Assembly (NCBI GenBank): GCA_023974075.1
Contig: CM043800.1
Span: 6,911,453-6,975,452, forward strand
Source of the DNA: Chaenocephalus aceratus
Lineage: Eukaryota > Chordata > Actinopteri > Perciformes > Channichthyidae
Length of the DNA stretch: 64,000 nucleotides
Reading direction: 5' to 3'
Position 1 is the stretch's first letter; each line of letters opens with the position of its first letter. A model generated the notes under the pieces. It saw only the letters and a list, made by a program, of their open reading frames with translations. It had not been told where the DNA came from and made no database searches. A program made the position numbers and the translations under genes. Below are positions 45,963-57,057 of the stretch, piece after piece.

Positions 45963-46960
45963 ATGAAAAATAGTGTTTTGGTAACACGGAGTGTTTTTGT
46001 AACACTTGTAACAGACTTTGTTATGGGAGCAAAGCAGGGGAGGGGGTTTGTACAGCCTCCTGAGGGTCCGATTGTGGATGTCATGCGAGCAAAATATGGT
46101 GAAGAAAGTCTGTCTAAATTAAATATATGGACGGAAATGTTCGGATTTCCTAAGGGAGGTTTTTTGAGTAAATTAAAAATCAAGAACCTAAAAAGAATAA
46201 ATTACAAGAACATGAAGATGGAATGAAGGGTAAAAATAAATAAATAAAGTTAAAGTAAAAGACTTATATAAAACTGGACACTCACAGAAAGTGTTTATAA
46301 TACTGGGGAGTAAAAAAAGGCAGTTGGCCTTGGGTATTAAATAAAATATTAAGGTTGAAAATGAATGTGAAGAAAGGAAAATACATTATTTCCAAAAGAC
46401 ATGTAAACCCCAGACATCTCTGTGTCCTTCCATTGCAGGCCTGAATGACCTCTCCTCGACTGGGTATCCCTTCCCTCCTCCGGCGTACAACCCTGGCAAT
46501 CTGGAACACCTCAACCACCTCCACTACAAGCCCCAGCCATGCAGTCAGCGTCAACTCCAAGCTCGACAACAGCGGGATAAACAAACCCGATGCCCTAGGA
46601 GACCAAGCAGGTGTTTGGGAAACACACCTCAGTAATGCCTTTCTCAACGGACTCACAGACACAGCGCAAGCTAAACAAAATGCTGGCCGCTCACAATACC
46701 GAGGGAGAGGCAGAGGAGGTTTTCTGAGGCAGAGGACGAGAAGCAAGACCTTCATTTGACGAAAGATGTTTCAAGTGTTGAACATTGGATTATGGGACTG
46801 CTCACAGAACACTGGCAGAGTGGAGGCAGAGGGGGACAGCAAGGAAGGGGCCCAATCGAGCGAGACGGAAATTCAGCCAGCAGCATCTAACCAGGGCAGT
46901 GACACACACACACACACACACACACACGCACCATACATGCTATTGAGAAATTAGAAGAAT
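45963..46960 (+). pseudogene. gag: Provirus gag, shortened and broken
   Basis: An ATG near 46023 opens M-G-A-K-Q-G, a glycine-2 start expected of a myristoylated matrix protein. The frame ends at 46226. A second block 46445-46759 gives a short capsid-to-nucleocapsid segment ending in an R/G-rich stretch. Immediately after, a C-F-K-C sequence runs into a stop, consistent with the remains of a zinc knuckle. The total is about half the length of a normal retroviral gag, so much of the capsid is deleted. Confidence 0.6.
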
Positions 46961-46969
46961 TAGAGAACA

Positions 46970-47330
46970 TGTCTGTAATTAAAAAGGGTACATATTTGAA
47001 ATATGACAGTGAATGTTTGCATTAAGAAATGTCCCACACATTTTTGGTTGATTCTGGGGCTACACATTCTGTGGTAAAAAAAAAAGGGTAGATTTGCCTG
47101 AATGCAAATGTAGTGATAGATGTATTCATGTGCTGGGTAACTGTAAAGGAGAAGTTTCTGTACCACTTCAGAGTAAAGATAACGGTGATGAGCTCATCCA
47201 TTTCCCACATCAGTAAAAAACAGTTATTTTATCATCTGTCTGCCCAACACATTTACTGGGCAGAGATCTGATTCTCCGGTTCGGCTTGCACCTAATTTTT
47301 CCACAAATGAGGGTCTTAAAGTCCGACAGC
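46970..47330 (+). pseudogene. pol: Provirus protease
   Basis: The active-site tetrad D-S-G-A lies at 47050-47061, followed by a T-H-S-V-V stretch. L-L-G-R-D-L near 47252-47270 is the conserved C-terminal retropepsin helix motif in a neighbouring frame. The poly-A run at 47077-47088 marks a likely frame change. It would have processed Gag and Pol. Confidence 0.7.
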
Positions 47331-47850
47331 CATCTCCTACGATGGTTCAAAAAAAGTGTCATTTGATGATAAAGAACTGGTGAATGTGTATCAATGGGCT
47401 GCTGACATATCCTGATTCTCAGGAGTTGTTGCGTTTAACTGATCAACGTGTTTTTCCACCTGCTGTGTGGAGGCTTCTCATTTTGCATTGTACTGCTAAC
47501 GTGGTTGAAAGATCCGTGTAAATGCTATGATGAGAGTTTTTCTGTTAGAATGTGTGAATGATGAGCTCATATTTAAAAATGTATTGGAATTCGCTGGGTA
47601 GCGCTATCTCTGTTAGACTCACACACACACACAAGACACAACCAGCTGTGTCAAATCCCAGGGGCGGTCCACACATTTCACTAGCCAGGGGGCCCCACTG
47701 ATAGATGGAGGGATTTGGGTCCAATCGTTAAAGATTGGGAGTCAGTCACTGATTGGGCACCTACACACACAGAATATGTCATGTACTCTATGTCACGTGA
47801 CGTGTATCAAATGAAAATGTGCACGAACGTAGCCGTTCTGCGTACATTGC
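47331..47850 (+). other. Degenerate provirus segment between protease and RT
   Basis: No clear domain. Frames are short and a small (CA)n occurs at about 47621-47632. It probably contains the decayed RT N-terminus or a small foreign insertion. Confidence 0.4.
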
Positions 47851-47879
47851 TGTTGGTTGAGGATAAGGTAATTCTCATA

Positions 47880-49577
47880 TCTCTGAGCTTCCTGCCGCGC
47901 TTTCAGATGTGCCATACTCACTCTGGGAAGCTCACAGATATGACGTAGGGTTAATGTTCACGTTCCGTACCCATTTAAACGTGAAGCTGTTGATGGCATT
48001 CGGCCAGTGTTTACCTCTCTGCTTAAACAAGGGGTCATTATTCCGTGTAACGCACTCCAGTGTTTCCTGTCAAAAAGATCAGAGACAAACCTCCTGACGA
48101 GTGGAGATTTGTCCAGGATTTGCGAGCTGTCAATGCAGCGGTTCACGCTCGGGCACCGCTGGTCCCAAATCCGTATCTGATTCTTTCCCAAGTTCCAGCC
48201 TCTGCAGCATTTTTTTCTGTCATCGACCTCTCAAATGCATTTTTCAGTGTCCCTGTACACAAAGACAGCCAATTCTGGTTTGCATTTGAATATGATGGTA
48301 AACCTTACACTTTTACACGCCTGTGTCAAGGTTATTGTGAATCACCTACTGTGTACAACCAAGCATTGTGTACAAGTTTGGCCTCTCTCCAAGTTTCTAA
48401 AGGCACTGCTCTGATCCAGTATGTTGACGATCTTATGATTTGCGCACCTACAGCAGAACAGTGTGAGATTGATACTATTGCTTTGTTAATGCACCTCGCA
48501 GCCGAAGGCCATTAGGCCAGTTTGTCTAAACTCCAATATGTACAAAGAACAGTTACATTCTTGGGTCATGTCATTTCAGGAGAGGGGAAAACGCTTTCAG
48601 ATAAGCGTATTTCATCATTGGCTGCTCTGCCAAAACCTGTCACTAAGCGACAGATGATGTCATTTTTGGGTTTTTGTTCATACTGCAGGTCATTCATTCC
48701 AAACTATTCTCCAATCGAGTTACCACTGCGTACTATCACATACGTCACTGGTTTGAAACCTACAGATCATCTTATATGGACACCGAAAGCCGACGAAGCC
48801 TTCATTAATATGAAGCTGGCTCTACAATCGCCACCGACTCTAAGTCTACCTGATCACACTAAACCTTTCACTCAGGCAGTAGATGAACGACATGGGTGTA
48901 TGACCTCAGTTCTACTGCAAGATCATGGAGGAAAACAGAGGCCTGTGGCCTATTTCTCCTCCAAGCTAGATCCTGTAGCTGCTGGCCTGCCTAAATGTCT
49001 ACGTGCAGTGGCTGCTGCTGAGAAAGCGCTCAACTCCTCACGTGACATTGTGGGATATGCACCTTTGACCCTGTTAGTTCCACATGCTGTTTCTCTCATC
49101 CTCTGTGAACAGAGAACATCACACCTCTCTGCTGCACGTTACCTCAGTTATCACACCTGCCTGTTAGACATGCCTAATGTTTATGTCAAGCGATGTAACA
49201 CTCTGAATCCAGCGTCTCTTATGCCTTTGCCTGAAGACGGTGAGGAACACGACTGTGTTGCCGTACTTTCCATTGTGTGCACACCTAGACCGGACTTAAA
49301 AGACGTTCCTCTGACCAACGCTGACCTCATTTTGTATGTTGATGGGTCTGCCTCTCGCGACCAAGGGGGCACTAATCGGGTGGGTTTTTCTGTTGTTTCA
49401 GATTCTGCTGTACTCCGTTCTGGACCGCTTCCATGCCACCTCTCAGCACAAGCAGCAGAGCTCATCGCACTAACTGAAGCCTGCACGTTTGCAGAAGGCA
49501 AAACCGTGACTATTTACACTGACTCACGATATGCTTTCGGGGGTAGTACACGATTTTGGGGCTATTTGGAAGTGTAG
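47880..49577 (+). pseudogene. pol: Provirus reverse transcriptase and RNase H
   Basis: From about 47900 the RT fingers are readable, with a frame change near 48060. From there the frame holds F-P-V-K-K, R-F-V-Q-D-L-R-A-V-N, the catalytic Y-V-D-D at 48420-48431, and an in-frame stop at 48513-48515. RNase H has its acidic residues in Y-V-D-G-S (about 49336), A-E-L-I-A-L and Y-T-D-S-R. The frame is left at a G run near 49540. Y-V-D-D and the domain order fit orthoretroviruses. Confidence 0.9.
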
Positions 49578-50970
49578 ACAATTTCTGAAATCTGATGGCA
49601 AACCAGTACTTAACCATGTACTGGTTGCAGGCTTACTAGACGCCATTCTGCTCCCATCTGAGGTTGCAGTCTGTAAATGTGCCGCACACGCAAGCAGTAC
49701 AGACCCAGTTTCCCTAGGAAATGCGTCTGCTGACTCAGCCGCAAAGGCAGCTGCCCTGATTCCTCTCACACCTCACGCACACTCATTTGTTAAAATCCCT
49801 GTCCCCTCCTTCACTGACAAAATGTCATCACTGACTTCCATGCAGCAGCTAGCTACGCCAGTTGAGAAGGCTCAATGGAAGGCTGCTGGGGCTGTTTTTG
49901 ACCCAAAATCCAGCACCTGGGTTGGCCCAAATTCCAATCCATGTCTTCCCAGACATTTTCTCCCTCATTTCGCTAAGTTGACACATGGGTGGGATCATGT
50001 GTCAAAAGGGGGGATGTTAGAGTCTATTAATCAGGAGTGGTTCACAAGGGGGTTCACAGTAACAGCTCAAAAGCACTGTGAAGCATGCCTAATCTGCATT
50101 ATGCAAAATTCTGGTAGACCAGTAAAGGTTACAGGACCCGGAGCACATCCACCTCCCACCAGGCCATTTGAGCACCTAATGCTGGACTTCATTGAGCTTA
50201 GCCCATCAGAGGGTAAGAAGCACTGTTTAGTGGTGGTCGACATGTGGTCCAAATGGGTTGAAGCTTTCCCAGTAAAGGCACAGACAGCAAATGCTGTGGC
50301 AAAGGCACTACTGAGGGAAATCATTCCTAGATGGGGACTACCAGACAAAATTTCTAGTGACAACGGTTCACATTTTGCTAATGAGGCCATTACGCAGATA
50401 GGAGAATACATGGGCATGGACATCAGAAAGCATTGTGCTTATCACCCGCATAGTGGGGGTGGGGTGGAAAGAGAGAACGGCACAATCAAAAACAAACTAG
50501 CAAAATGCTGTGCAGACACAGGTCTGTCATGGACACAAGCTCTGCCCATTGTGCTGATGTACATGAGGATGCGGAAAAGAACACGGAGTCAACTCAGCCC
50601 ATTTGAAATCCTTTTTGGGGCTCCTCCACAGATTGGACTCAAGGCTCCAGGATGTCCTCTTCCCTCCACAACTTTGTGTGAGGATGCTATGTTGTCATAT
50701 TGTGTTAACCTATCATCCACTTTAGCAGACATCCGACGTCAGGTAGCCGCAGCCTTGCCTACTCCTGCCACTGGTCCGCTTCACCGCCTTCAACCGGGCG
50801 ACTTCGTGCTGGTCAAGGATTTCCGGAGAAAGAGCTGGAAATCCAATCGTTGGCAAGGTCCCTACCAGGTACTTCTCGTCACCCAGACAGCGGTCAAGGT
50901 CGCCGAGAGAGCTACGTGGGTCCACGCCAGCCACTGCAAGGTCGTAGTCACAGGAAAGGAGAAACGATAG
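49578..50970 (+). CDS. pol: Provirus integrase with RNase H end
   Basis: The frame from about 49545 contains the end of RNase H (A-S-A-D-S-A-A-K) and the whole integrase: a zinc-binding H/C region near 49970-50090 (H-C-E-A-C-L-I-C), catalytic Asp in M-L-D-F-I, Asp in S-S-D-N-G-S, Glu in G-G-V-E-R-E-N-G, and a C-terminal segment with W-Q-G-P-Y-Q-V. This part is uninterrupted to the stop at 50968-50970. The domain therefore appears intact even though it is cut off from the upstream reading frame. Confidence 0.88.
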
Positions 50971-50977
50971 AAGGAGA

Positions 50978-51152
50978 CGACAACAAGTGACGTGTCCGAG
51001 TCACCAACAGATGACAACAAGTGACGTGTCCAAGTCACCAACAGATGACAACAAGTGACATGTCCAAGTCACCAACAGAAACAGATGACAACAAGTGACG
51101 TGTCCAAGTCACCAACAGAGATGACAGCAAGTGACGTGTCCTAGTCACCACC
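50978..51152 (+). repeat. Tandem repeat at the pol-env junction
   Basis: Five copies of a 34-41 bp unit with core GATGACAACAAGTGACGTGTCC and AGTCACCAACA. It begins 8 bases after the pol stop and overlaps the start of the env frame, where an env splice acceptor would normally lie. Confidence 0.9.
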
Positions 51153-52036
51153 AGCACCACACTTGCACTACATACACCAAAACACACTACACACAAGGTG
51201 TCACGAGCGAGTGCCAGCTGAGCGGTTCCATATGCTCTCTGGTTCCTCGTTTGTGTTATCAGTGTGCGAAGTCTGACGGTCCGTGTCACGAAATCGACCG
51301 AGAGAATACACTCACACACCCCATGGAACATTTCCCCCTCGTGATGAGGGCTCGCCTGGAGAGACGACAACGCAACCGTGAGCAATGTGAATACTACTGG
51401 AGAGCCTGGACAATCATAGAATGGTTCCTCTGCATACTTGCCATGATAGTTGTGTTAGGACTAGTCCTATATTTTATGTATCCAGGGTCAGCATACAGCA
51501 TGTCAGCCAAAATCGAGGTATCTAAGAGGTACATGGGGAAAGGAGGGCGAACCATATGGGTCGAGGGGCGGGGGAAAGCAGGGCGAACCACATGGGTCGA
51601 GGGGCTGGTCAAGACAGGGATTGGTAACATTACTCTAAGGGATGGGGAAGATAGCGCAGTGCAGTTAGACCCGTGCAACTACATGCATTGCCCCGACCCT
51701 AAGAAACTGGGGGGGGCAGACGCCTACATTTGCTATGTCGAGAGTGACAGTCACACCGCCACTCACTGCTCGGGGGGCTGGACTTTTGTTTTATGGACCA
51801 CCGCGCACACCGATTGGGGTTATACCTTATGGGACGACAAAACAAACATCAAAGGGAGATTGTCTATCTCCAAGGTCAATTCATCGAGCCCCGTTATCCT
51901 GTTGCAACTACAGGCTGCCCAGATATCAGACAGGGGTTATTATGTTGTCTGTATGTATGTATCCAGCGCCGACCCGTGTGGCACATTTTACATAGACATC
52001 GCGCCCAAAACTCAGACCCCGGAAAAGCGTACTTGA
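51131..52036 (+). pseudogene. env: Provirus env: leader and surface part, first segment
   Basis: The frame has a long N-terminal leader and a hydrophobic segment at residues 93-117 (51407-51481), preceded by W-R-A-W. A more likely start is the Met at 51323. An in-frame duplicated stretch (about 51538-51605) encodes two copies of G-R-T-x-W-V-E-G. Then comes a region resembling an immunoglobulin V domain: two Cys 72 residues apart, a W near 51780, G-R-L-S-I-S, and D-R-G-Y-Y ending at Cys 51950-51952. A stop at 52034-52036 interrupts the frame, which resumes at 52043. Confidence 0.75.
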
Positions 52037-53483
52037 CCACTGTTGACATCCATAGGTACATCTACATTTAATCTATACATAGGCGACCATAGCAACATTG
52101 ATGTGGGTCAGACCAGTAATGGGATCACCGGTAACGTCTGGTGGCACACTCTGAGATCATTCTTGCAGGCCGCAGGACAAAATGGGTCATGTTATGCATG
52201 CACCCTTTTCCCCCAGGACTCATCAATGTCCGTGCCAGTTCGTCCGCGCTCTCTGACCCAGGTTGAACACCTCTGCGCGTTTATGGCTCTGACAAGGCCC
52301 ATCAAGGGTGAAGACAGCGTAACCGAGTGGCGTTATGCTAGGCAGCTTCCCCCACCATGCAGCAATCGGTCTAACTCCTCTTTGCGTGCATCCACGCTTG
52401 ACACCACATACGCAAAGTACCAACCCGTCAGCCAGTCATTTGAGAGGGATGAAACACAGCCTATGCATCCAGAGAGTTTACCACAAAACGTCTCTTACAC
52501 CACCTTATTTCTTCGTAGGCACTACTACTGGTTGTACTCGTATCCTACGGAACACGTGCAGTTACGGTGCTTACAAAATCTCGTATTGTCACATATCCGG
52601 TGCCCCTGAGAGAATCCTTTCTAACGTAGCATTCCCTGATGTTAAACATATTTCCCTCCAACTGGCGTGGCCCAGTGATGCTGGCTTTAGCGCGCCAGAA
52701 GATTACGTTTGGTTGTGCGGCAACAAGCTCTATCAAGTTCTGGCTCCCCTCTGGATAGGTACATGCACTCTAGTGGATTTGAATCCAGCAGTCACTGTAC
52801 TCACGTCCTTAATGCACACGACACATCATTACCCAGAGTTCCAACACCCCGACCACCACAAGGTAAAAAGAGATATGACGTCCGCTGGAGCTAAATTCAT
52901 GGGTGGCCTGTTCCCATGGTGGGGTACAGTAAACAATGCCCATAAAATAGATACCTTACACGTCCGGCTAGAGAATCTGACTTATGAGACGACGCAAGGC
53001 TTCCAGGCATTGACCCCATTCATAATAGCCTCTAGGAACATGCTCATGCAGCACCAATTTGCTCTTGACCTTTTGTTCGCTTCAAAGGGTGGCCTGTGTC
53101 ATGTGATCGGTGACTCCTGTTGCACTTACATTCCCGACGCCACCAAGAACATCACTGACACCGTGCTGCATCTTAACAACCTGTTAGCTGACATGAAAGC
53201 TGATGACATATCCAACGCAGGGGGCTGGGACTGGTGGGCCTGGCTTACATCAGGCGGGTGGGAAGCATGGCTGGCTAGTATAGTTACACCCCTGGCGATC
53301 ATTTTTGGCCTATTAATCAGTTGTACCTGTTTGATTATCCCAATACTGAAGAAGTGCGTTTCCAGCATGGTATCCTCAGCTTTCGTTCAGTATACTACTA
53401 TTCCATTACACGACAATCCTTTGCGCCACAGTGAGATAGATCAGCTAGAATCAGAAGAGTCTGATTCCGATTTATCAATATAA
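52037..53483 (+). pseudogene. env: Provirus env: rest of surface part and transmembrane subunit
   Basis: The surface part continues from 52037 to about 52510, where the frame changes. The second frame runs to the stop at 53481-53483. A basic K-V-K-R at 52860-52871 is the likely furin site. The transmembrane subunit has a heptad-like helix, a C-X6-C-C motif at 53097-53123, a W-rich membrane-proximal region near 53225-53275, a membrane anchor at about 53272-53349, and a short tail. CX6CC places it among gamma-type Env proteins, which mediate receptor binding and fusion. With the upstream stop and frame change it cannot be made whole. Confidence 0.88.
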
Positions 53484-53661
53484 TCATGTGTGTATCTCCT
53501 CTCTTATGCTTACATTATATTGGAGTCTGTCCTCCACAAAAACAGCCAGTGTTCTATGATATATTTGTGATGTGTTTACTTAAACCAGCGATGGAGTGTA
53601 TTCATTGATGTGTTATATCAGTCTATCCTATCATTTGTTTTTTTATTGATCAAGTATGATC
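53484..53661 (+). other. Provirus 3' noncoding stretch
   Basis: Noncoding sequence between the env stop and the polypurine tract. No gene. Confidence 0.5.
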
Positions 53662-53673
53662 AAAAGGGGAGAA
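53662..53673 (+). other. Provirus polypurine tract
   Basis: AAAAGGGGAGAA immediately precedes the 3' LTR and is the plus-strand primer. Confidence 0.85.
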
Positions 53674-54144
53674 TGTAGTGGACATTTTTGACCATATCAT
53701 CCTTATTATATCTTTCATATGCTTAAACCAAATGCTTCTTATTTCCTGATGTGCTTTCTACTATTATTATTATTATATTCTCTTATGGATTATTCCCAGG
53801 CTCTGCAAGGCCACAGCTGTTTTAGCCAACTGGGAGTCACACAAGAACCGTTATGCTATCTGCTCAAGGCCACTGGGTGTCTCATAAACAATCTGACCGT
53901 GTGAACACAAGAGTTATAACATTCCCACTCTTTTCTTATATAATCTCTGCTTCTTCATTGTTCTGCGCACTCTCGGGCAGACTTTTCATACTCTGTCCGA
54001 CTTGTGACATTATATTATTGTATCGTGTATTTGAAGCTTCAAATAAATAACCAAAAGACAGCTTTTCTCGATTCACCATTTATTTGTTTTTATCACTTTG
54101 ACTTGTACTCTCCAGCCGTGTTTGGGTCCTAGATTTCCATAACA
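53674..54144 (+). repeat. Provirus 3' LTR
   Basis: Same as the 5' LTR except three substitutions (near 53827, 53930 and 54009) and three fewer ATT units. CTAG follows at 54145-54148. Confidence 0.93.
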
Positions 54145-54148
54145 CTAG

Positions 54149-54660
54149 CTATGCGTGGGAGCGAAGCTCACCCACACGGCCAAGGTCAGACTCTCAGTAA
54201 CTCACCGTCTTCTTACTGCATCTGCACCTGGCTTTGCTACATTAGTGTTGTAAGCTAAACACTTTCTTCTGCGACTTTTCCCTTTGTTTTCCTATCCAAC
54301 CCATCAAACCTTGGGATTGGTGATTTTGTCTATTTATTCCAACATCACAGCAACATAAAATTAAATGATAAAAATTAGTCTTTCTAATGTTATATAAAAA
54401 TAGACTCCACACATATCGGCCGCAAATCTGCGTCAGTTCCGTTGTACCCCCATTTTTAGAGATTTGGGTACGGAGGAAAAGAGAGAGGGTTTTATTTTCT
54501 GACACTTTGTGAGTTCCCTGACACACCGGGGACACATATTTATGTATAAAAGACATGATAGGATACCTTTTAAACGTCAGAGTTACAGACAGAGAAGCAT
54601 GTGCTTGCAAAGCGCATGTAAACTTCAGCTTTAAAAAAAAGAAGCTGCACCAACTTGGGC
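54149..54660. other. Provirus right flank with repeat fragment
   Basis: 54415-54535 (CATATCGGCCGCAAATCTGC through GATTTGGGTACGGA) matches 60303-60420 and is part of a dispersed repeat. Otherwise nothing recognised. Confidence 0.4.
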
Positions 54661-55063
54661 AATGTGAAATGTGATTTTTGAAGAGACATTGTAAACCTGG
54701 TGGAACTCACACAAGAACACTTCTTAAACCTCTCCAGACATATTTACAACATGAAGTACCCGTTTGAAAGACTGAGCACATTGAGAGACCCTGACCCTGA
54801 ATGATTTAGTGGTTCACATAGACTACAGTGACAATAACTGCCCTTCAAAATACACCAGGAAAATAAAAGAGACTCACTTTGGAGATGGAAACCAGCAAGT
54901 TATTTCAATGTTCTTGTTGGGGGCCATGGTCGAGTCATTTGCATCGTTGGTAGCCTGTTTCTACACGATGCCAAAGCCAAATGGGCAACGTAAACCAGAG
55001 CTGAGGATCATACGAGGAGCATATAATAACTTCAAACTTGCTCATTCTAGTGATGACATGTAG
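54661..55063 (+). pseudogene. Fragment of a transposon-like protein gene
   Basis: Frames at 54661-54810 and 54809-55063 encode V-H-I-D-Y-S-D-N and H-F-G-D-G-N-Q-Q. A D-x-S-x-N...H-F-G...Q pattern recurs, from memory, in multicopy fish transposon proteins. Frame changes and short length show a remnant. The family is not named. Confidence 0.3.
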
Positions 55064-55467
55064 TACTGCATGTATTGATCTACAGTTTAAAGGTTTGATG
55101 GAGTTGAATGGTCTTCCCCTAACTTGCAGTTTCTTAACAGATCACATGAGAAATCCCACTTGCAATACCTGCTAACCTTGGGTTTGGTTCAGTGAATAAT
55201 TATAAACTGAGCAGGGCTTTTGACTCTTAAACAGAACAACTTTTTTCTCAAGAAGGGATTTACAGCAGTCTCTCCCTTAGGAGACGACCTGGCAGAGCTG
55301 GTAATTGTGTGACAGCTGTTTGCGTGGACTGCAGTCAGACTCTTAAAGCTGCTGAGCATTAAAACAATGTGTGCAGCTGTGCACTGGGAGCTACATGTAC
55401 CTGCAAAGTTGGTGTGTGTTTGTTTTTATTACCTCTAACATTGTACTTGCGATCCAGCTGGTTTACT
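55064..55467. other. Gene-free stretch
   Basis: AT-rich, no feature identified. Confidence 0.3.
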
Positions 55468-55620
55468 TTAAAGGTCCCATGTCATGGCCATTTCTACTGA
55501 TCATATTTCCATTGTTGAGGTCTACTAAAATAGATTTATACTGTGCAATTTTCCAAACTCACATTGGTTTCTCATACAGCATCTCTGTAAAGTATGTGTA
55601 GTCACCGGTATTCACTCTTT

Positions 55621-55960
55621 GGCTGTGTCTCAATTCAGGGGTTGTATCCTTAGAAGGGTGCATTCGTAGACCGCATACGTCACTTCCGCCAAAAGAAGGC
55701 TGTCCCAATTTAAAAAAAAGACGAGACTCCTCCGAATGCGACCCACAAATGCGGCCTACTTTTCCCCAATTTGAAGGATACATCTGATGTACACTCCGCG
55801 GCCTAGCATATCCCAGGTTGCAATGCGCGCTTGTGACGAGTTACGTTTTTTTCCAAAAATGGCATCAACCGTCCCAACTGAGGCAGGAGCGAGTGATTTC
55901 GTTTTCAAATGTGAGTAAAAGTGTATCATCCCACTTAAATACTTAATGACACAAAAATGA
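55621..55960. repeat. Miniature element terminus (GGCTGTGTCTCAATTC)
   Basis: GGCTGTGTCTCAATTCAGGGG at the interruption point of the TTAA element is a recurring terminus of nonautonomous fish elements. Its right end was not identified. Confidence 0.4.
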
Positions 55961-56280
55961 AACCCAAAGGGGTAGCTTTTCATCTGCTTACAATTGCTTT
56001 TGTTTTAGGGAGCAAAGAGCTTTTTATAAAGCTGAGGGGGGGAATGATACCCTCTTCACGGGGGCCAACAACTCGGCCAGCGTTGGATGGAGGTAAGGCA
56101 CAATATACCAATTGTATCATTCTTACTCTTGTCAATTATCCCTCATTCTATAAAACCCCTCCCAAGAAAACAATTAAATGCAGCAATACCCAATGTTCTT
56201 CATTGTATAGGGTTCCGATCATAAAACACAGATACCATACAGCCATACCATATTGAATTGAAAATACAAATCAGAATTAT

Positions 56281-56728
56281 TCAATGTTGACATCCATCCA
56301 TCCATCCATCCATCTTCTCCCGCTTATCCGTGGTCGGGTCGCGGGGGTAGCAGTTCCAGCAGAGAGCCCCAAACTTTCTTTTCCCTGGCGACATCAACCA
56401 GCTCTGACTGGGGGATCCCAAGGCGCTCCCAGGCCAGCGAAGAGATATAATCCCTCCACCTGGTCCTAGGTCTACCCCTTGGTCTCTTCCCAGCTGGACG
56501 TGCCTGGAACACCTCCCTAGGGAGGCGCCCAGGTGGCATCCTAACTAGGTGCCCGAACCACCTCAACTGGCTTATTTCGACGCGAAGGAGGAGCGGCTCA
56601 ACTCCGAGTCCCTCCCTGATGACCGAACTTCTCACCTTATCCCTAAGGGAGACACCAGCCACCCGGCGGAGGAAACCCATCTCGGCCGCTTGTATCCGCG
56701 ATCTCGTTCTTTCGGTCAATGTTGACAT
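56281..56728 (-). mobile_element. Rex3-like RTE LINE, 5'-truncated
   Basis: The minus strand encodes the C-terminal reverse transcriptase end (F-L-R-R-V-A-G, L-R-W-F-G-H-L-V-R-M, R-G-R-P-R-T-R-W-R-D-Y) and closes with a short (GATG)n tail, the signature of Rex3. TCAATGTTGACAT flanks both sides (56281-56293 and 56716-56728), a 13-bp target-primed duplication. The frame is open, so the insertion is recent. Confidence 0.88.
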
Positions 56729-56929
56729 GACAATGATAAATTAGTCTGGATATTGAGAAACAATCGAAAAACATGTCTTAAAACAACTATCTTCCCTTCT
56801 ACTCTAGGAGAGGCAACGATTCAGACTAATATTCATATGTTTAAAAGAATAAGTATGTTAAACTTACATGGTGGACCAGAGTCTATGGTGTGATGATTAA
56901 GTGACAAAAAAGTATCAAATTATATGTAT

Positions 56930-57057
56930 TCTGCATAATTGAGGGGGCGACGATACAAATTTAAATTTGGGACACTGCTGATTATATCCGGGACAATACA
57001 AAGTAGAATTCGGGACAGTTGTGGGACACTGAGGAAAAAAGTTAATTTCGAGCCCTG
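56930..57057 (-). repeat. hAT-type right terminus (complement of CAGGGCTCGAAATTAAC)
   Basis: Ends GTTAATTTCGAGCCCTG at 57057, with GGGACA subterminal repeats before it. It resembles the ends of the 11.8-kb unit at 33087. The left end was not found. Confidence 0.5.

Larger units (their letters stand above)
45178..54144 (+). mobile_element. Endogenous retrovirus (class I, gamma/epsilon-like)
   Basis: Two LTRs (480 and 471 bp) bounded by CTAG (45174-45177 and 54145-54148) enclose a primer site, short gag, pol and env. Protease, reverse transcriptase, RNase H, integrase and an Env with a CX6CC transmembrane subunit are in the usual retroviral order. The LTRs differ by three substitutions and a 9-bp ATT-repeat difference, so integration is recent on an evolutionary scale. 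Breaks: gag shortened, one stop in RT, frame changes around 48060 and at a G run near 49540, a stop and a frame change in env. No gene set is intact, so the copy cannot be replication-competent as read. Confidence 0.93.

Noticed and set aside
50978..51152. CRISPR-like array
   Set aside because: Units follow one another with no unique spacers, and the context is a eukaryotic retrovirus.
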